Of a stretch of 22,653 nucleotides of DNA, positions 6,321 through 14,079 are shown in pieces. Numbering within the stretch: position 1 is the first letter of the stretch; every line of letters begins with the position of its first letter. The notes under the pieces are model-generated. The model ran no database searches. It was not told the origin of the DNA and was given only the letters and a program-made list of their open reading frames with translations. The translations under genes and the position numbers were made by a program. This DNA comes from Bacillota bacterium. GTDB lineage: Bacteria; Bacillota; Clostridia; Lachnospirales; Lachnospiraceae. Location of the stretch: assembly GCA_023460575.1 (NCBI GenBank), contig JAEWPQ010000119.1, forward strand, positions 1 through 22,653, in the 5' to 3' direction.

Positions 6321-6852
6321 TGGTTATACCCCCTTTCAAAAATACAGTAATAAACTCTGCAATATCCTCCGCGGCATCAGGATGGAACAACGGCAGGTCA
6401 GTATTTAGGTCAAGGTCGCTGACTATAGCTATGCAGGTATGCAGGCCGCAGACCGGGTCTGATGGAATTCCTTTCCTGACAAGCTCAAGCTTGGGATAAG
6501 CCGATTCTTTAAATCCTTCCAGGAGTATCAGATCCGCATCGGGAAAGAACTCCGCCAGCTTCCCCTCGGAAACCGCAGCACGGCACGTAAGAGAAAACTT
6601 CTCACGGTCATATATGGCTGAACATAATGCTCCTGCTGCAAAGAAACGGAAGCTGTCGGTTCCCGGTGTGTCCGGTACGAAAGAGTGTCCGTCATGCTTT
6701 ATTACAGCCGTCAGAATACCCTTTTTTTCGAGCAGTGGCAGCAGGTGTTCGATAAGCGTAGTTTTGCCTGTATTTTTAACCCCGCTTACAGCGAGCATCG
6801 CAGGCCTTTTTGTCATCACGCTGACATTTCCTTTAAAATGATTACATTCCAT
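6292..6852 (-). CDS. mobB: Molybdopterin-guanine dinucleotide biosynthesis adaptor MobB
   Basis: A 186-residue P-loop GTPase-like protein that assists MobA in attaching GMP to molybdopterin. The Walker A GVKNTGKT is at residues 24-31, followed by the MobB pattern TLIEHLLPLL and KHDGHSF, and later DLILLEGFKESAYPKLEL. The chosen ATG (6852) overlaps the moeA stop by 11 bp and has GGAGGG 8 nt upstream, suggesting translational coupling. An ATG at 6816 (MTKRPAMLAVSG) fits the usual family N-terminus and is an alternative. It is followed by the moaA remnant. Sequence is visibly richer in G+C than the flavoprotein and MarR/CDF regions. Confidence 0.9.
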   Translation of the reverse strand: MECNHFKGNVSVMTKRPAMLAVSGVKNTGKTTLIEHLLPLLEKKGILTAVIKHDGHSFVPDTPGTDSFRFFAAGALCSAIYDREKFSLTCRAAVSEGKLAEFFPDADLILLEGFKESAYPKLELVRKGIPSDPVCGLHTCIAIVSDLDLNTDLPLFHPDAAEDIAEFITVFLKGGITNDRQLRKND

Positions 6853-8059
6853 ATAATCCGCCCTCCAGCATATATACGTTAACTCGGGTACCTGGGGGAA
6901 GCGGTTCCGTTCCCGCCGGAAGTTCCACAATGCAGTTGCAGCCGATCATTGTACGGAGTTGCCCGTTTCCCTGCTCGCCTGGAATAACTACCGTTTGATC
7001 CTTTAAAATTCCCCGCTGGAACCTGCGCAATGGACGCTTACGCGAAAAGCCCTCCGCTAAAAAAGCGTTTAGACGGTATGCTTCAATCCGCGGATCCGAG
7101 GCTAGGATTGCAAGAGCAGGTCTTACCAGCAATTCAAAGCTAACCGCTCCAGCAAAAGGATTCCCTGACAGCGCAAGCACAGGTTTACCTTTCAGCATGG
7201 CAAAGACAGCAGGCATTCCCGGCTTGATCGCCACTCCATGAAAAATCATTTCAGCACCAAGCTTTCTAAGTGCAGCCGGAACAAGATCTCTCTCGCCGAC
7301 GGAAACGCCGCCCGTGCTTATAATAATATCCGAGGTACTGTCTGCCATTTCAATTACATGTGTAAGTTCTGACAGATCATCGCATATGTTAATATTCTCC
7401 GTAACAGGTATTCCAAGTTCCGACAGCCGGGCAGCTAAAAGCGTTGCATTTGAATCATAAATCTGCCCCTTTCCAAGGGGCCTGCCTGGAGCCTGCAACT
7501 CATCGCCTGTAGACAAAATGGCGGCTCTGGGTTTCGGGAATACCAAAAGTCCAGTGCAGCCTGCACTGGCTGCAACACCCAGAACGGCCGCTGTCACGGG
7601 GATTCCGCTTTTAATAATACTACTGCCGGAAAGAAAATCCTCTCCCTTCCTGCAATAGTTATCAAAGGGCTTGAGCGCTTCATAAATCCTGACTAGAATC
7701 TCTCCATCATCGGTCTGTTCCTGAGGTATTACGCAGTCCGCTCCTTCAGGGATCACCCCGCCTGTCATAATCCTGACCGCTTCCCCTGGACCGACCACAG
7801 CCTCAGCCGGTTTCCCTGCATAGCTTTTGTCTTTAACAAACAGCCTTACGGGGTTATCCCGTGATGCATTCAGGCTGTCCTGTGCCCTCAAAGCATATCC
7901 GTCATACGGAGAACGGGGAAACGGCGGCTGATCCATACCGGCCTTTATTTCTTCCGCGGTCATACAGCCCAATGTCTCAAAAAGCGGCAGCCGGACGGGC
8001 AAAAGAGCTTCTATACCATTATGTAGCCGGCTTACCGCTTCCTCCAATGATATCCTCAT
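6842..8059 (-). CDS. moeA: Molybdopterin molybdenumtransferase MoeA
   Basis: A 405-residue, full-length MoeA (family about 390-410). It inserts molybdate into adenylylated molybdopterin. Visible landmarks are SPYDGYA near residues 50-56, STGDEL at 183-188, IYDSN at 200-204, TGGVSVGERD at 249-258 (MoCF_biosynth active-site loop), KPGMP at 279-283 and LSGNP at 297-301, then the C-terminal domain IV. GGAGA precedes the ATG. It sits 59 nt after mobA and overlaps mobB in one leftward operon with a molybdoenzyme, indicating dedicated cofactor maturation. The gene is visibly G+C-rich for the window, which may mark transfer. Confidence 0.95.
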   Translation of the reverse strand: MRISLEEAVSRLHNGIEALLPVRLPLFETLGCMTAEEIKAGMDQPPFPRSPYDGYALRAQDSLNASRDNPVRLFVKDKSYAGKPAEAVVGPGEAVRIMTGGVIPEGADCVIPQEQTDDGEILVRIYEALKPFDNYCRKGEDFLSGSSIIKSGIPVTAAVLGVAASAGCTGLLVFPKPRAAILSTGDELQAPGRPLGKGQIYDSNATLLAARLSELGIPVTENINICDDLSELTHVIEMADSTSDIIISTGGVSVGERDLVPAALRKLGAEMIFHGVAIKPGMPAVFAMLKGKPVLALSGNPFAGAVSFELLVRPALAILASDPRIEAYRLNAFLAEGFSRKRPLRRFQRGILKDQTVVIPGEQGNGQLRTMIGCNCIVELPAGTEPLPPGTRVNVYMLEGGLYGM

Positions 8060-8118
8060 GGCTTATTCTCCTTTCCTTGTGTTCCAAGTACAAAATGACC
8101 TTAGCATATCCATATTGT

Positions 8119-8706
8119 TCATTCAATATTTACCTCCCAGTCTGAAATTGCCTTGTATTCTTCCGGAGTATTCACATTCCTAAGCCAGCTTTCCATACAG
8201 GAAGTCTCATTCAGCCGGGCATACTCCACGTTAAGGCACTTTAGTGCATCACACATTCTAAAATTTCCTGCTTTAAGAAATTGTTCAAATGTAACAGCAG
8301 CAGCCTTTCTGTACACGGCACACAGCGGATGGATGCGACCGTCCGAAGCTGCAGTCACGACTGCAGTTTTATCCTCCTTCAGCTGGCTGCAAAGATATTT
8401 TCCCAGTTCCCGTCTGAAAAGCGGCATATCGCAGGATAAAACAAGGAGTGCGTCCGACTTACAGACAGTGAGCGCCGTATGAATCCCCCCCATCGGACCG
8501 CAGCCGGTATAAATGTCCGAAACCACCGGATATTTTATTTCTGCGTATTTATGAAGGCTTCCGTAAGATATGATAAGCTCGTCAAATTCTGAAAGCTCTA
8601 TGCAAATATGCTCCAGAAAAGTTTTCCCTCCAATTGTCAGCAAAGCTTTATCTGTTCCCATACGGCTGCTTTTCCCGCCGCAGAGAATGACGGCTCCGAA
8701 ATTCAT
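8119..8706 (-). CDS. mobA: Molybdenum cofactor guanylyltransferase MobA
   Basis: A 195-residue nucleotidyltransferase that transfers GMP from GTP to Mo-molybdopterin, giving the bis-MGD form used by DMSO-reductase-family enzymes. The signature LCGGKSSRMGTDKA is at residues 8-21, GPMGGI at 70-75 and the metal-binding SCDMP at 91-95. The start is the ATG at 8706 with AGGAGG 5 nt upstream; an open frame extends 41 codons further but overlaps the molybdoenzyme gene and lacks a better site. It lies 56 nt after the molybdopterin oxidoreductase gene. Its presence matches a bis-MGD cofactor requirement of that enzyme. Confidence 0.92.
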   Translation of the reverse strand: MNFGAVILCGGKSSRMGTDKALLTIGGKTFLEHICIELSEFDELIISYGSLHKYAEIKYPVVSDIYTGCGPMGGIHTALTVCKSDALLVLSCDMPLFRRELGKYLCSQLKEDKTAVVTAASDGRIHPLCAVYRKAAAVTFEQFLKAGNFRMCDALKCLNVEYARLNETSCMESWLRNVNTPEEYKAISDWEVNIE

Positions 8707-8762
8707 ATGATCCTCCTGTGTGCCAAACGTTTTTGTTTCTTCAACTCCAGGATATGGCTTCT

Positions 8763-10868
8763 CTATCTCGGTTTTAAAATTCGGCAAAGTCCTGACCTCA
8801 TTGGAGACGAGCCTGTGACAGGATCCCAAACAGTGTCATCTGTAAGCAGATTTGCATTTGAATTTCCAAATCCAAAATATACTAAAATTGTATCAGGACG
8901 TATTTTATCCGTGACTTTCACCCTGCATTTAACAGCAGCGCGCTTCGTCTCTATAACAGCCATATCTCCATCAGCTAAACCAATTATTCTCGCCGGATCT
9001 GGATTAATCTCCGCTATGTTTTCCGGCATCTTATTGCGAAGAGAAGGTATATTCCTCATTTGAGAATGAACATAAACGTTTATCTTTGCGCCTGTTGTAA
9101 GCACAAAAGGATATTTTTTTGCCAGCCTGGGATTTCCTGACGGGCTTTCAGCGGGTTCATGATAAACAGGAAGTGCATCAATTCCTTCTTCCTGATATGT
9201 TGATGAAAATATTTCCACCTTTTTTGAAGGGGTCATAAATCCCATTTTCTTATACTTACGATACATAATCGGATACTTTCTGTAAACGATTCCGCCCGGA
9301 CTGTTACTAAGCTCTTTATATGTAATTCCTGTCGGCTTTAGTTCAAAGTCAATGACCTCCTGCATAGAGCCCCAGGGAAAATATTTTTCATATCCCATCC
9401 TGTTAGCAAGCTCAAAAATAATACGCCAATCAGGCTTAGACTCATATAGTGGAGGGATTACCTGAGACCTGAGCATGAGCAGGCCTGGATTGTCTGGTTT
9501 TAAATCAGTTCCAGCATCATATGTTGCATAATATGTTTGTTCCAAAAAGGTACATGCGGGAAGCACAACATCAGCCATTTGGGCTGTCTCTGTTAAAAAC
9601 AAATCTGTAACTGCCAGGAAATCTAATTTTTCAAGCGCCTTTTTTATCCTTTGACTGTTTGGACAGGATAATAACATGTTTGATTTCATGACCATTAAGG
9701 CCTTAACAGGATAAGGCCTTTCATCAAGAATTGCATTAATTGCTGTGTTAGGATGTGCAAATCTTGTAAACTCCGACCTTGTAATCAGCAGTTCGTTTCC
9801 CAGACGTTTTTCTGCTGCTTCTTTGGGAAGCATTTCATGAAGCGGTACTGAATTTTTTGATAAAGATGTGGGAATCAACTGTACATTTCCTCCCGGTACA
9901 TCTAAATTTCCCGTAATTGCCATAATAATGGAAATTGCTCTGACAGCCTGCGAACTTCCGGTATGCTGATCTAATCCGTTTCCTGTAAATATGCACGCAG
10001 GTTTGTGGGTCGAATACATAACAGCGGCTTTTCTTATTACCTCTTTGGAAACTCCGGTTATTTTTTCAACTTTATCCGGCGGATATTCACGAATCATTTT
10101 TTTTAGCTCTTCAAATCCTGTCGTCCATTCTGCGATAAATTCCGCATCATATAATTTATCAGTGATTATTACATTTAAAAATCCTAATGCCAATGCCCCA
10201 TCAGTACCGGGTCTCAATTGCAAATGGATATCTGCTTTTTCTGATAACAGGGTAGAACGTGGATCAACATGAATTAAACAGGCTCCTTTTTTTACTGCTT
10301 TTAAAATTTTAATGCTTCTTGGAGGCGCTGAATCAGCCTGATTTATTCCCCAGAGTAAAATACATCTGCTGTTCTCAACATCAGGAGCAAAAATTGCACC
10401 AAGGGTATGAACCATTGGAACAACCCGGGGACCATAGCAATTATCATATTGACACGAAAGATTCGGCGAACCAAATACATTGGCCAGCCGATGAAGATAG
10501 TTCCTGCACACTTCTCCGGCGCAAACGTCATGGCTCACACCTGTATGAAACCATACTGCTTCCGCTCCATAGGTGCTTTTAGTATGTTTAAGCTTATCAG
10601 TAATTAAATGATAGGCTTCATCCCAGGAAATTTCCTGCCACTTTCCTTCACCGCGTTTTCCGATTCTTTTTAACGGGCATTTAAGACGATCGGGTGAATA
10701 TAATATTTCTTTGATAGCCCGGCCCTTTAGGCAAAGATAACCATGACTTTCGGGATGGTTTTTATTTCCCTCAATGTTCACTACCGTATTATTATCCAAA
10801 GTGACTTCTATACCGCAGCCACATCTTCCGCACAGAGTACATACTGTGTTTATTTTTTTATTTGACAT
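8763..10868 (-). CDS. Molybdopterin-dependent oxidoreductase, DMSO-reductase superfamily, single subunit
   Basis: The 701-residue catalytic subunit begins with a [4Fe-4S] domain (cysteines 10, 13, 16, 18 and 46; CTLCGRCGCG ... CLKG). The molybdopterin domain includes GSPNLSCQYDNCYGPR, HVDPRST and LRPGTDGALALG, and the C-terminal MopB-binding barrel has FVLTTGAKINVYVHSQ. The likely metal ligand is Cys144 in NCYG (inference from family alignment by eye). No Tat signal or membrane anchor is present, and no partner iron-sulfur subunit lies adjacent, so it is probably cytoplasmic with a ferredoxin- or flavoprotein-type partner. The start is the ATG at 10868 with AAAGGAGGTGC; an ATG at 10907 overlaps the MATE stop but lacks this site. 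The substrate class (acetylene hydratase-, polysulfide reductase- or arylhydroxy-type) cannot be settled. Confidence 0.9.
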   Translation of the reverse strand: MSNKKINTVCTLCGRCGCGIEVTLDNNTVVNIEGNKNHPESHGYLCLKGRAIKEILYSPDRLKCPLKRIGKRGEGKWQEISWDEAYHLITDKLKHTKSTYGAEAVWFHTGVSHDVCAGEVCRNYLHRLANVFGSPNLSCQYDNCYGPRVVPMVHTLGAIFAPDVENSRCILLWGINQADSAPPRSIKILKAVKKGACLIHVDPRSTLLSEKADIHLQLRPGTDGALALGFLNVIITDKLYDAEFIAEWTTGFEELKKMIREYPPDKVEKITGVSKEVIRKAAVMYSTHKPACIFTGNGLDQHTGSSQAVRAISIIMAITGNLDVPGGNVQLIPTSLSKNSVPLHEMLPKEAAEKRLGNELLITRSEFTRFAHPNTAINAILDERPYPVKALMVMKSNMLLSCPNSQRIKKALEKLDFLAVTDLFLTETAQMADVVLPACTFLEQTYYATYDAGTDLKPDNPGLLMLRSQVIPPLYESKPDWRIIFELANRMGYEKYFPWGSMQEVIDFELKPTGITYKELSNSPGGIVYRKYPIMYRKYKKMGFMTPSKKVEIFSSTYQEEGIDALPVYHEPAESPSGNPRLAKKYPFVLTTGAKINVYVHSQMRNIPSLRNKMPENIAEINPDPARIIGLADGDMAVIETKRAAVKCRVKVTDKIRPDTILVYFGFGNSNANLLTDDTVWDPVTGSSPMRSGLCRILKPR

Positions 10869-10906
10869 TGATAGCACCTCCTTTGGTTTGACTTTTCCGA
10901 GCAACA

Positions 10907-12289
10907 TCAGAAATAATCGCTAGTTTCCGGTACGCTGGCTGCGCTCAGCCAATGCAAATCCCGATAAAACTGAACCATAAAAATTACAGACAGGATGATC
11001 GTAAGCGCATCTGCAATAGGCTGTACCCACACAATACCGTTCAGTCCAAATATCCTTGGCAAAAGTAACATTGCTGGAATGAAGAACAGACCCTGACGGC
11101 TGATACTGAGAAGACTACCCTGCGTTCCTTTTCCCATTGCCAGAAACAGCGCCATCGCTACCTGCTCGAAACCAAAGAGGGCAAAAATCACACCATTCGC
11201 ACGCAGAAACAGCGCGCCGATTCGAATTAGCTCTGTGTCGCTCTTCGTAAAGATAGACATGAGCTGATTTGGAAAGATCAGCATAATCGCCGCGACGACG
11301 ACACAGTAAATGGTTGACCATTTCAGTGTTGTATTAACAAGTTTTCTAACGCGGTCGTAGTTCTTTGCGCCATAATTATAGCCTACAATAGGCTGGAAAC
11401 CTTTCAAAAAGCCAAATACCACATACGTTCCAAGTGTCATCAGACGAACCGCGTCGCCGAACGCCGCCACAGAGGAATCGCCATATGTGCTCGCTGCGGA
11501 ACTTGTCATTCCCATAGAAACACTGGATAAAAGCTGATAGACAAGAATGGGAATCCCTACCTTGAAAATCTCCTGAAAGATATACCCTTTACCGGTATAG
11601 AGCCTCAGTGAGAAACGCAGAGTTCCTTTTTTACCTAGAATATACCATAGGAACATCACCGACACGATCGCCTGGGAGAATACAGTTGCAACGGCTGCTC
11701 CCTGAATCCCCATATGTAGGCTGAACATACACACCGGATCTAGTATTACATTCAGACCGCCTCCAAGAATCATAGAGATCATCGCCAGCTTTGCCCGACC
11801 CTCTGCTGTCACAATGTTGTTCATGGTAACATTGAAGATGTCGAAAAATGCGAGGCCAATATACACAACGGCATAATCAATTGCAAAGGGAAGAATCGTT
11901 TCCGTTGCTCCAAGGCCTCTAAGAAGTGGTTTCAGAAAGCACAGACAACCTATACTGGATAATATGCCGACAAACAAGCTGGTGAACATTGCTGTGGACG
12001 CAGCCCGGTTTGCACCTTCCATATCTTCCCTTCCGAGAAGTCTCGCAATGAAAGACCCTCCGCCGGTGCCGAAGGTCATACCCAATCCGATAATAATCTG
12101 TATAATTGGGAACGTAACCGCAATTGCCGCCTGCTGCGAAGTTCCGAGCCATCCCGCGAAGTAGGCATCCACAATGCTGTACAGCGCTGAGACGAGCATT
12201 CCAATCATGGTCGGAAGTCCCATCTTCAGCAATGCGGTGGATACTTTTCCATTCCGCATCATTTGAATCTTTTGGTCATTTGAGTTCAT
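10907..12289 (-). CDS. MATE-family multidrug/toxin exporter
   Basis: The 460-residue, about 12-helix membrane protein has the two homologous MATE halves (MatE domains). The N-terminal half opens with ALLKMGLPTMIGMLVSALYS, and the second half includes SSAASTYGDSSVAAFGDA, the repeat of the pump core. The length is normal and no frameshift is seen. MATE pumps exchange Na+ or H+ for cationic or aromatic drugs. The gene ends 38 nt before the molybdoenzyme start and is headed by two operators matching the one on the marR promoter, so it is the first structural gene of the MarR-controlled operon. Coupling of an exporter to a molybdoenzyme suggests handling of one toxic or secreted compound (inference). 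Confidence 0.93.
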   Translation of the reverse strand: MNSNDQKIQMMRNGKVSTALLKMGLPTMIGMLVSALYSIVDAYFAGWLGTSQQAAIAVTFPIIQIIIGLGMTFGTGGGSFIARLLGREDMEGANRAASTAMFTSLFVGILSSIGCLCFLKPLLRGLGATETILPFAIDYAVVYIGLAFFDIFNVTMNNIVTAEGRAKLAMISMILGGGLNVILDPVCMFSLHMGIQGAAVATVFSQAIVSVMFLWYILGKKGTLRFSLRLYTGKGYIFQEIFKVGIPILVYQLLSSVSMGMTSSAASTYGDSSVAAFGDAVRLMTLGTYVVFGFLKGFQPIVGYNYGAKNYDRVRKLVNTTLKWSTIYCVVVAAIMLIFPNQLMSIFTKSDTELIRIGALFLRANGVIFALFGFEQVAMALFLAMGKGTQGSLLSISRQGLFFIPAMLLLPRIFGLNGIVWVQPIADALTIILSVIFMVQFYRDLHWLSAASVPETSDYF

Positions 12290-12315
12290 ATTAATTAAAT
12301 CCTTTCCTGTGGCGT

Positions 12316-12353
12316 GTATACCTACTATACGCTTATTTTAAAAAAAGTATCAA
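12316..12353 (-). promoter_or_regulatory. MATE-operon proximal promoter with MarR operator O1
   Basis: TTGATA (12348-12353), 18 bp, TATAGT (12324-12329) on the minus strand. The dyad GTATAG-TAG-GTATAC (12316-12330) overlaps the -10 and differs from the operator O2 core at two positions, so a bound repressor would block this promoter. Confidence 0.65.
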
Positions 12354-12403
12354 TAATTAATTTGCTTTGCTATTCGTTAAGCTGGTTTCGCATAATCAAT
12401 GTG

Positions 12404-12438
12404 CAGAAAGAGTATAGAAGCTATACTCTTTCTGTAAA
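12404..12438 (-). promoter_or_regulatory. MarR operator O2 (14-bp-arm palindrome) over a distal promoter
   Basis: Arms 12404-12417 and 12421-12434 are perfect reverse complements around AAG; the core is GTATAG-N3-CTATAC. On the minus strand TTTACA (12433-12438), 16 bp, TATACT (12411-12416) forms a promoter inside the palindrome. A hairpin this strong could suggest a terminator after marR, but neither side has a following T-run, and the sequence matches O1 and O3. Confidence 0.65.
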
Positions 12439-12487
12439 AAAACACTGTATTTGTAAGTGCTAACATATCAGTATCCTCCTTCCACAA

Positions 12488-12970
12488 TCAAAATTCAATA
12501 TTTTCTTCTTTTTCAAAAGTGTCAATTTGCTTGTCAAGCGAGTCGAGAAAATTCTTTAAAAACCTCTTGTTTTCTTCTGTTGCATTTTCAAGCACGGTAT
12601 TAAAAAGCTCATCATATTTCTGGTGTAACTTTTCATGGTACAGATATGCCGTTTCACCTTTTGAAGTCAGTCTTAGTACAAGTCTTGACAGATTCCGCGG
12701 ATCGGTATCTTTAATGATCATCCCTTTATGCTCAAGCTTCATAATAATCTGGGAAACTGCGCCTTTCGTTACGCCCAGCATATCTGCCAAACCCGTCACG
12801 TGAATACCTTCATTCTCTTTAATGGATTTGATCATATGAATTTCAGCTTCGTATAAAGTACGATCCGTTCCATAATGACGAGTCTTCCTGTCAATATCGG
12901 AAATCTTTCCAACTATCCGCAAAAAAATGTAACTAATTTTTGTTTTGTTTTTAAATTTCATATTCATCAT
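12488..12970 (-). CDS. MarR-family transcriptional regulator
   Basis: A 160-residue winged-helix MarR protein. The recognition region IHVTGLADMLGVTKGAVSQIIMKLEHKGMI and the wing DTDPRNLSRLVLRLTSKGE are intact, flanked by the dimerising N- and C-terminal helices. The stop lies about 200 nt before the MATE gene, on the same strand. The promoter -10 (12977-12982) puts the predicted transcription start on the ATG itself, and no ribosome site is visible, so the mRNA may be leaderless. Operators with the same core lie on its own promoter and on both MATE promoters, which supports autorepression and control of the exporter-molybdoenzyme operon. The ligand is unknown. Confidence 0.9.
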   Translation of the reverse strand: MMNMKFKNKTKISYIFLRIVGKISDIDRKTRHYGTDRTLYEAEIHMIKSIKENEGIHVTGLADMLGVTKGAVSQIIMKLEHKGMIIKDTDPRNLSRLVLRLTSKGETAYLYHEKLHQKYDELFNTVLENATEENKRFLKNFLDSLDKQIDTFEKEENIEF

Positions 12971-12976
12971 GAAAAT

Positions 12977-13005
12977 AGTATATAGCTGCTAAACTCTTTT
13001 GTCAA
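12977..13005 (-). promoter_or_regulatory. marR promoter with operator O3
   Basis: TTGACA (13000-13005), 17 bp, TATACT (12977-12982) on the minus strand, near-consensus. Between and over them lies TATAGCTGCTAAACTCTTT (plus strand, 12981-12999), which matches one half of operator O2 in 17 of 19 bases. Confidence 0.75.
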
Positions 13006-13020
13006 GTAATATCAAATTAA

Positions 13021-13060
13021 TAATATGCAAATGCAACATATTTTCTCCATCTGCATATTA
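13021..13060. repeat. 9-bp inverted repeat upstream of marR promoter
   Basis: TAATATGCA (13021-13029) and TGCATATTA (13052-13060) pair around 22 nt, with three more pairs inside. It lies between the CDF gene end and the marR -35, so it could be a weak 3' hairpin of the CDF operon or an upstream binding site. The remaining 13061-13171 shows nothing clear. Confidence 0.4.
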
Positions 13061-13171
13061 TCCTTCCATACCAAGTATTACGATAAATTCAGCTCCACGG
13101 GAAAGTTCAATAATGTCATTAAATCGTATCCTATTTCTATTATGACGCTTATATTTGTTCACATTTTCCCG

Positions 13172-14068
13172 TTATATGTTCATTTTTTCCTGATGATCTG
13201 TCCAATACAAAGTAGCATCAAAATCAAATCTTTCTTTCAATTCAACACACACCTCTTTCTGTATCTCATGCATATGCTCCAAGTGAGATTTTTGATTCAG
13301 TGAGACCTGAATCATGGCTCTTCGCGCTTCTGGTCCATAGTCGTGTATCTCCAAGGTTTGTATGCCAGAAAAAATTTCATATGCAAGTATGGTACTTTCA
13401 ACTTCTTTTAATAAATCCGCGTCTACACTTTTTCCCAACAGCAGGCTCATATTTTCAATAAAAGATGTAATTCCCGTCCATAGGATAAATCCTGCGATAA
13501 TAAGACCCACTAACCCGTCCAAAGGAAAAGCGATAAATGGCAGGTCAATCAGCGACAATAACGTCATAGAAGTTATCAGAGCATCGGCAAAGTTATCTTT
13601 GGCTGCGGCACTTAGTGCCACAGATTGAATCAGCTTGTTTTTACATTGAATATAATACCCTAATACTAATTTTACTATGATTGCAGCTATCGGTATAAAT
13701 AGTAACATAATAGAAATATTAACTTCCTGTGGATGAATAATACGTTCAAGTGCTGCTTTTCCAAAGGAAATCGCTGTTATAACAACCAGCATGGATACAA
13801 CAAAACCGCTTATATATTCCATTCGGCCATGCCCGTAAGGGTGGTTTTTGTCTTTTCCTCTGGTAGCAAGACGAAAACCAATGAATATAACCAACGAGGA
13901 TGTACAATCCATAAAATTATTAAGGCTGTCGGCAATTAAGGCAATACTGTTGCCAGAAACTCCTACCATAAATTTACCTGCAGAGAGAATGAAGTTTACG
14001 AACAAACCGATTACGGCGATTCGGCAACCTTCTTTTTGACGCGAAGATGTAGTATTTTTTTTGGACAA
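13172..14068 (-). CDS. Cation diffusion facilitator (CDF), probably Mn-type exporter
   Basis: The 298-residue CDF protein has six predicted helices and a C-terminal cytoplasmic metal-sensing domain. The family loop HPYGHGRMEY is at about 76-85. The transport site uses N-x3-D in helix 2 (Asn50, Asp54) and D-x3-D in helix 5 (Asp158, Asp162), where zinc CDFs have H/D-x3-D. Literature on CDF subgroups links N/D-x3-D plus D-x3-D to manganese, so Mn2+ (or Fe2+) export is the best inference. It starts with TTG at 14068 behind GGGGGA, 11 nt after the His-tailed marR, almost certainly in one operon. It would lower cytoplasmic metal when the regulator senses excess. Confidence 0.88.
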   Translation of the reverse strand: MSKKNTTSSRQKEGCRIAVIGLFVNFILSAGKFMVGVSGNSIALIADSLNNFMDCTSSLVIFIGFRLATRGKDKNHPYGHGRMEYISGFVVSMLVVITAISFGKAALERIIHPQEVNISIMLLFIPIAAIIVKLVLGYYIQCKNKLIQSVALSAAAKDNFADALITSMTLLSLIDLPFIAFPLDGLVGLIIAGFILWTGITSFIENMSLLLGKSVDADLLKEVESTILAYEIFSGIQTLEIHDYGPEARRAMIQVSLNQKSHLEHMHEIQKEVCVELKERFDFDATLYWTDHQEKMNI

Positions 14069-14079
14069 TTTGAATCCCC

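Noticed and set aside
8608..9063. 151-codon plus-strand ORF opposite mobA and the molybdoenzyme gene
   Set aside because: It lies fully antisense to two well-supported genes, shows no family resemblance and has no ribosome site. It is a shadow frame.
12404..12434. Strong hairpin as a Rho-independent terminator between marR and MATE
   Set aside because: No T-run follows the stem on either strand, and the core matches the operators at 12316-12330 and 12978-12999, so an operator is the better reading.
12290..12487. A Moco riboswitch or other leader RNA before the MATE-molybdoenzyme operon
   Set aside because: The region is accounted for by two promoters and two operators, and no Moco-motif-like multistem fold is apparent.
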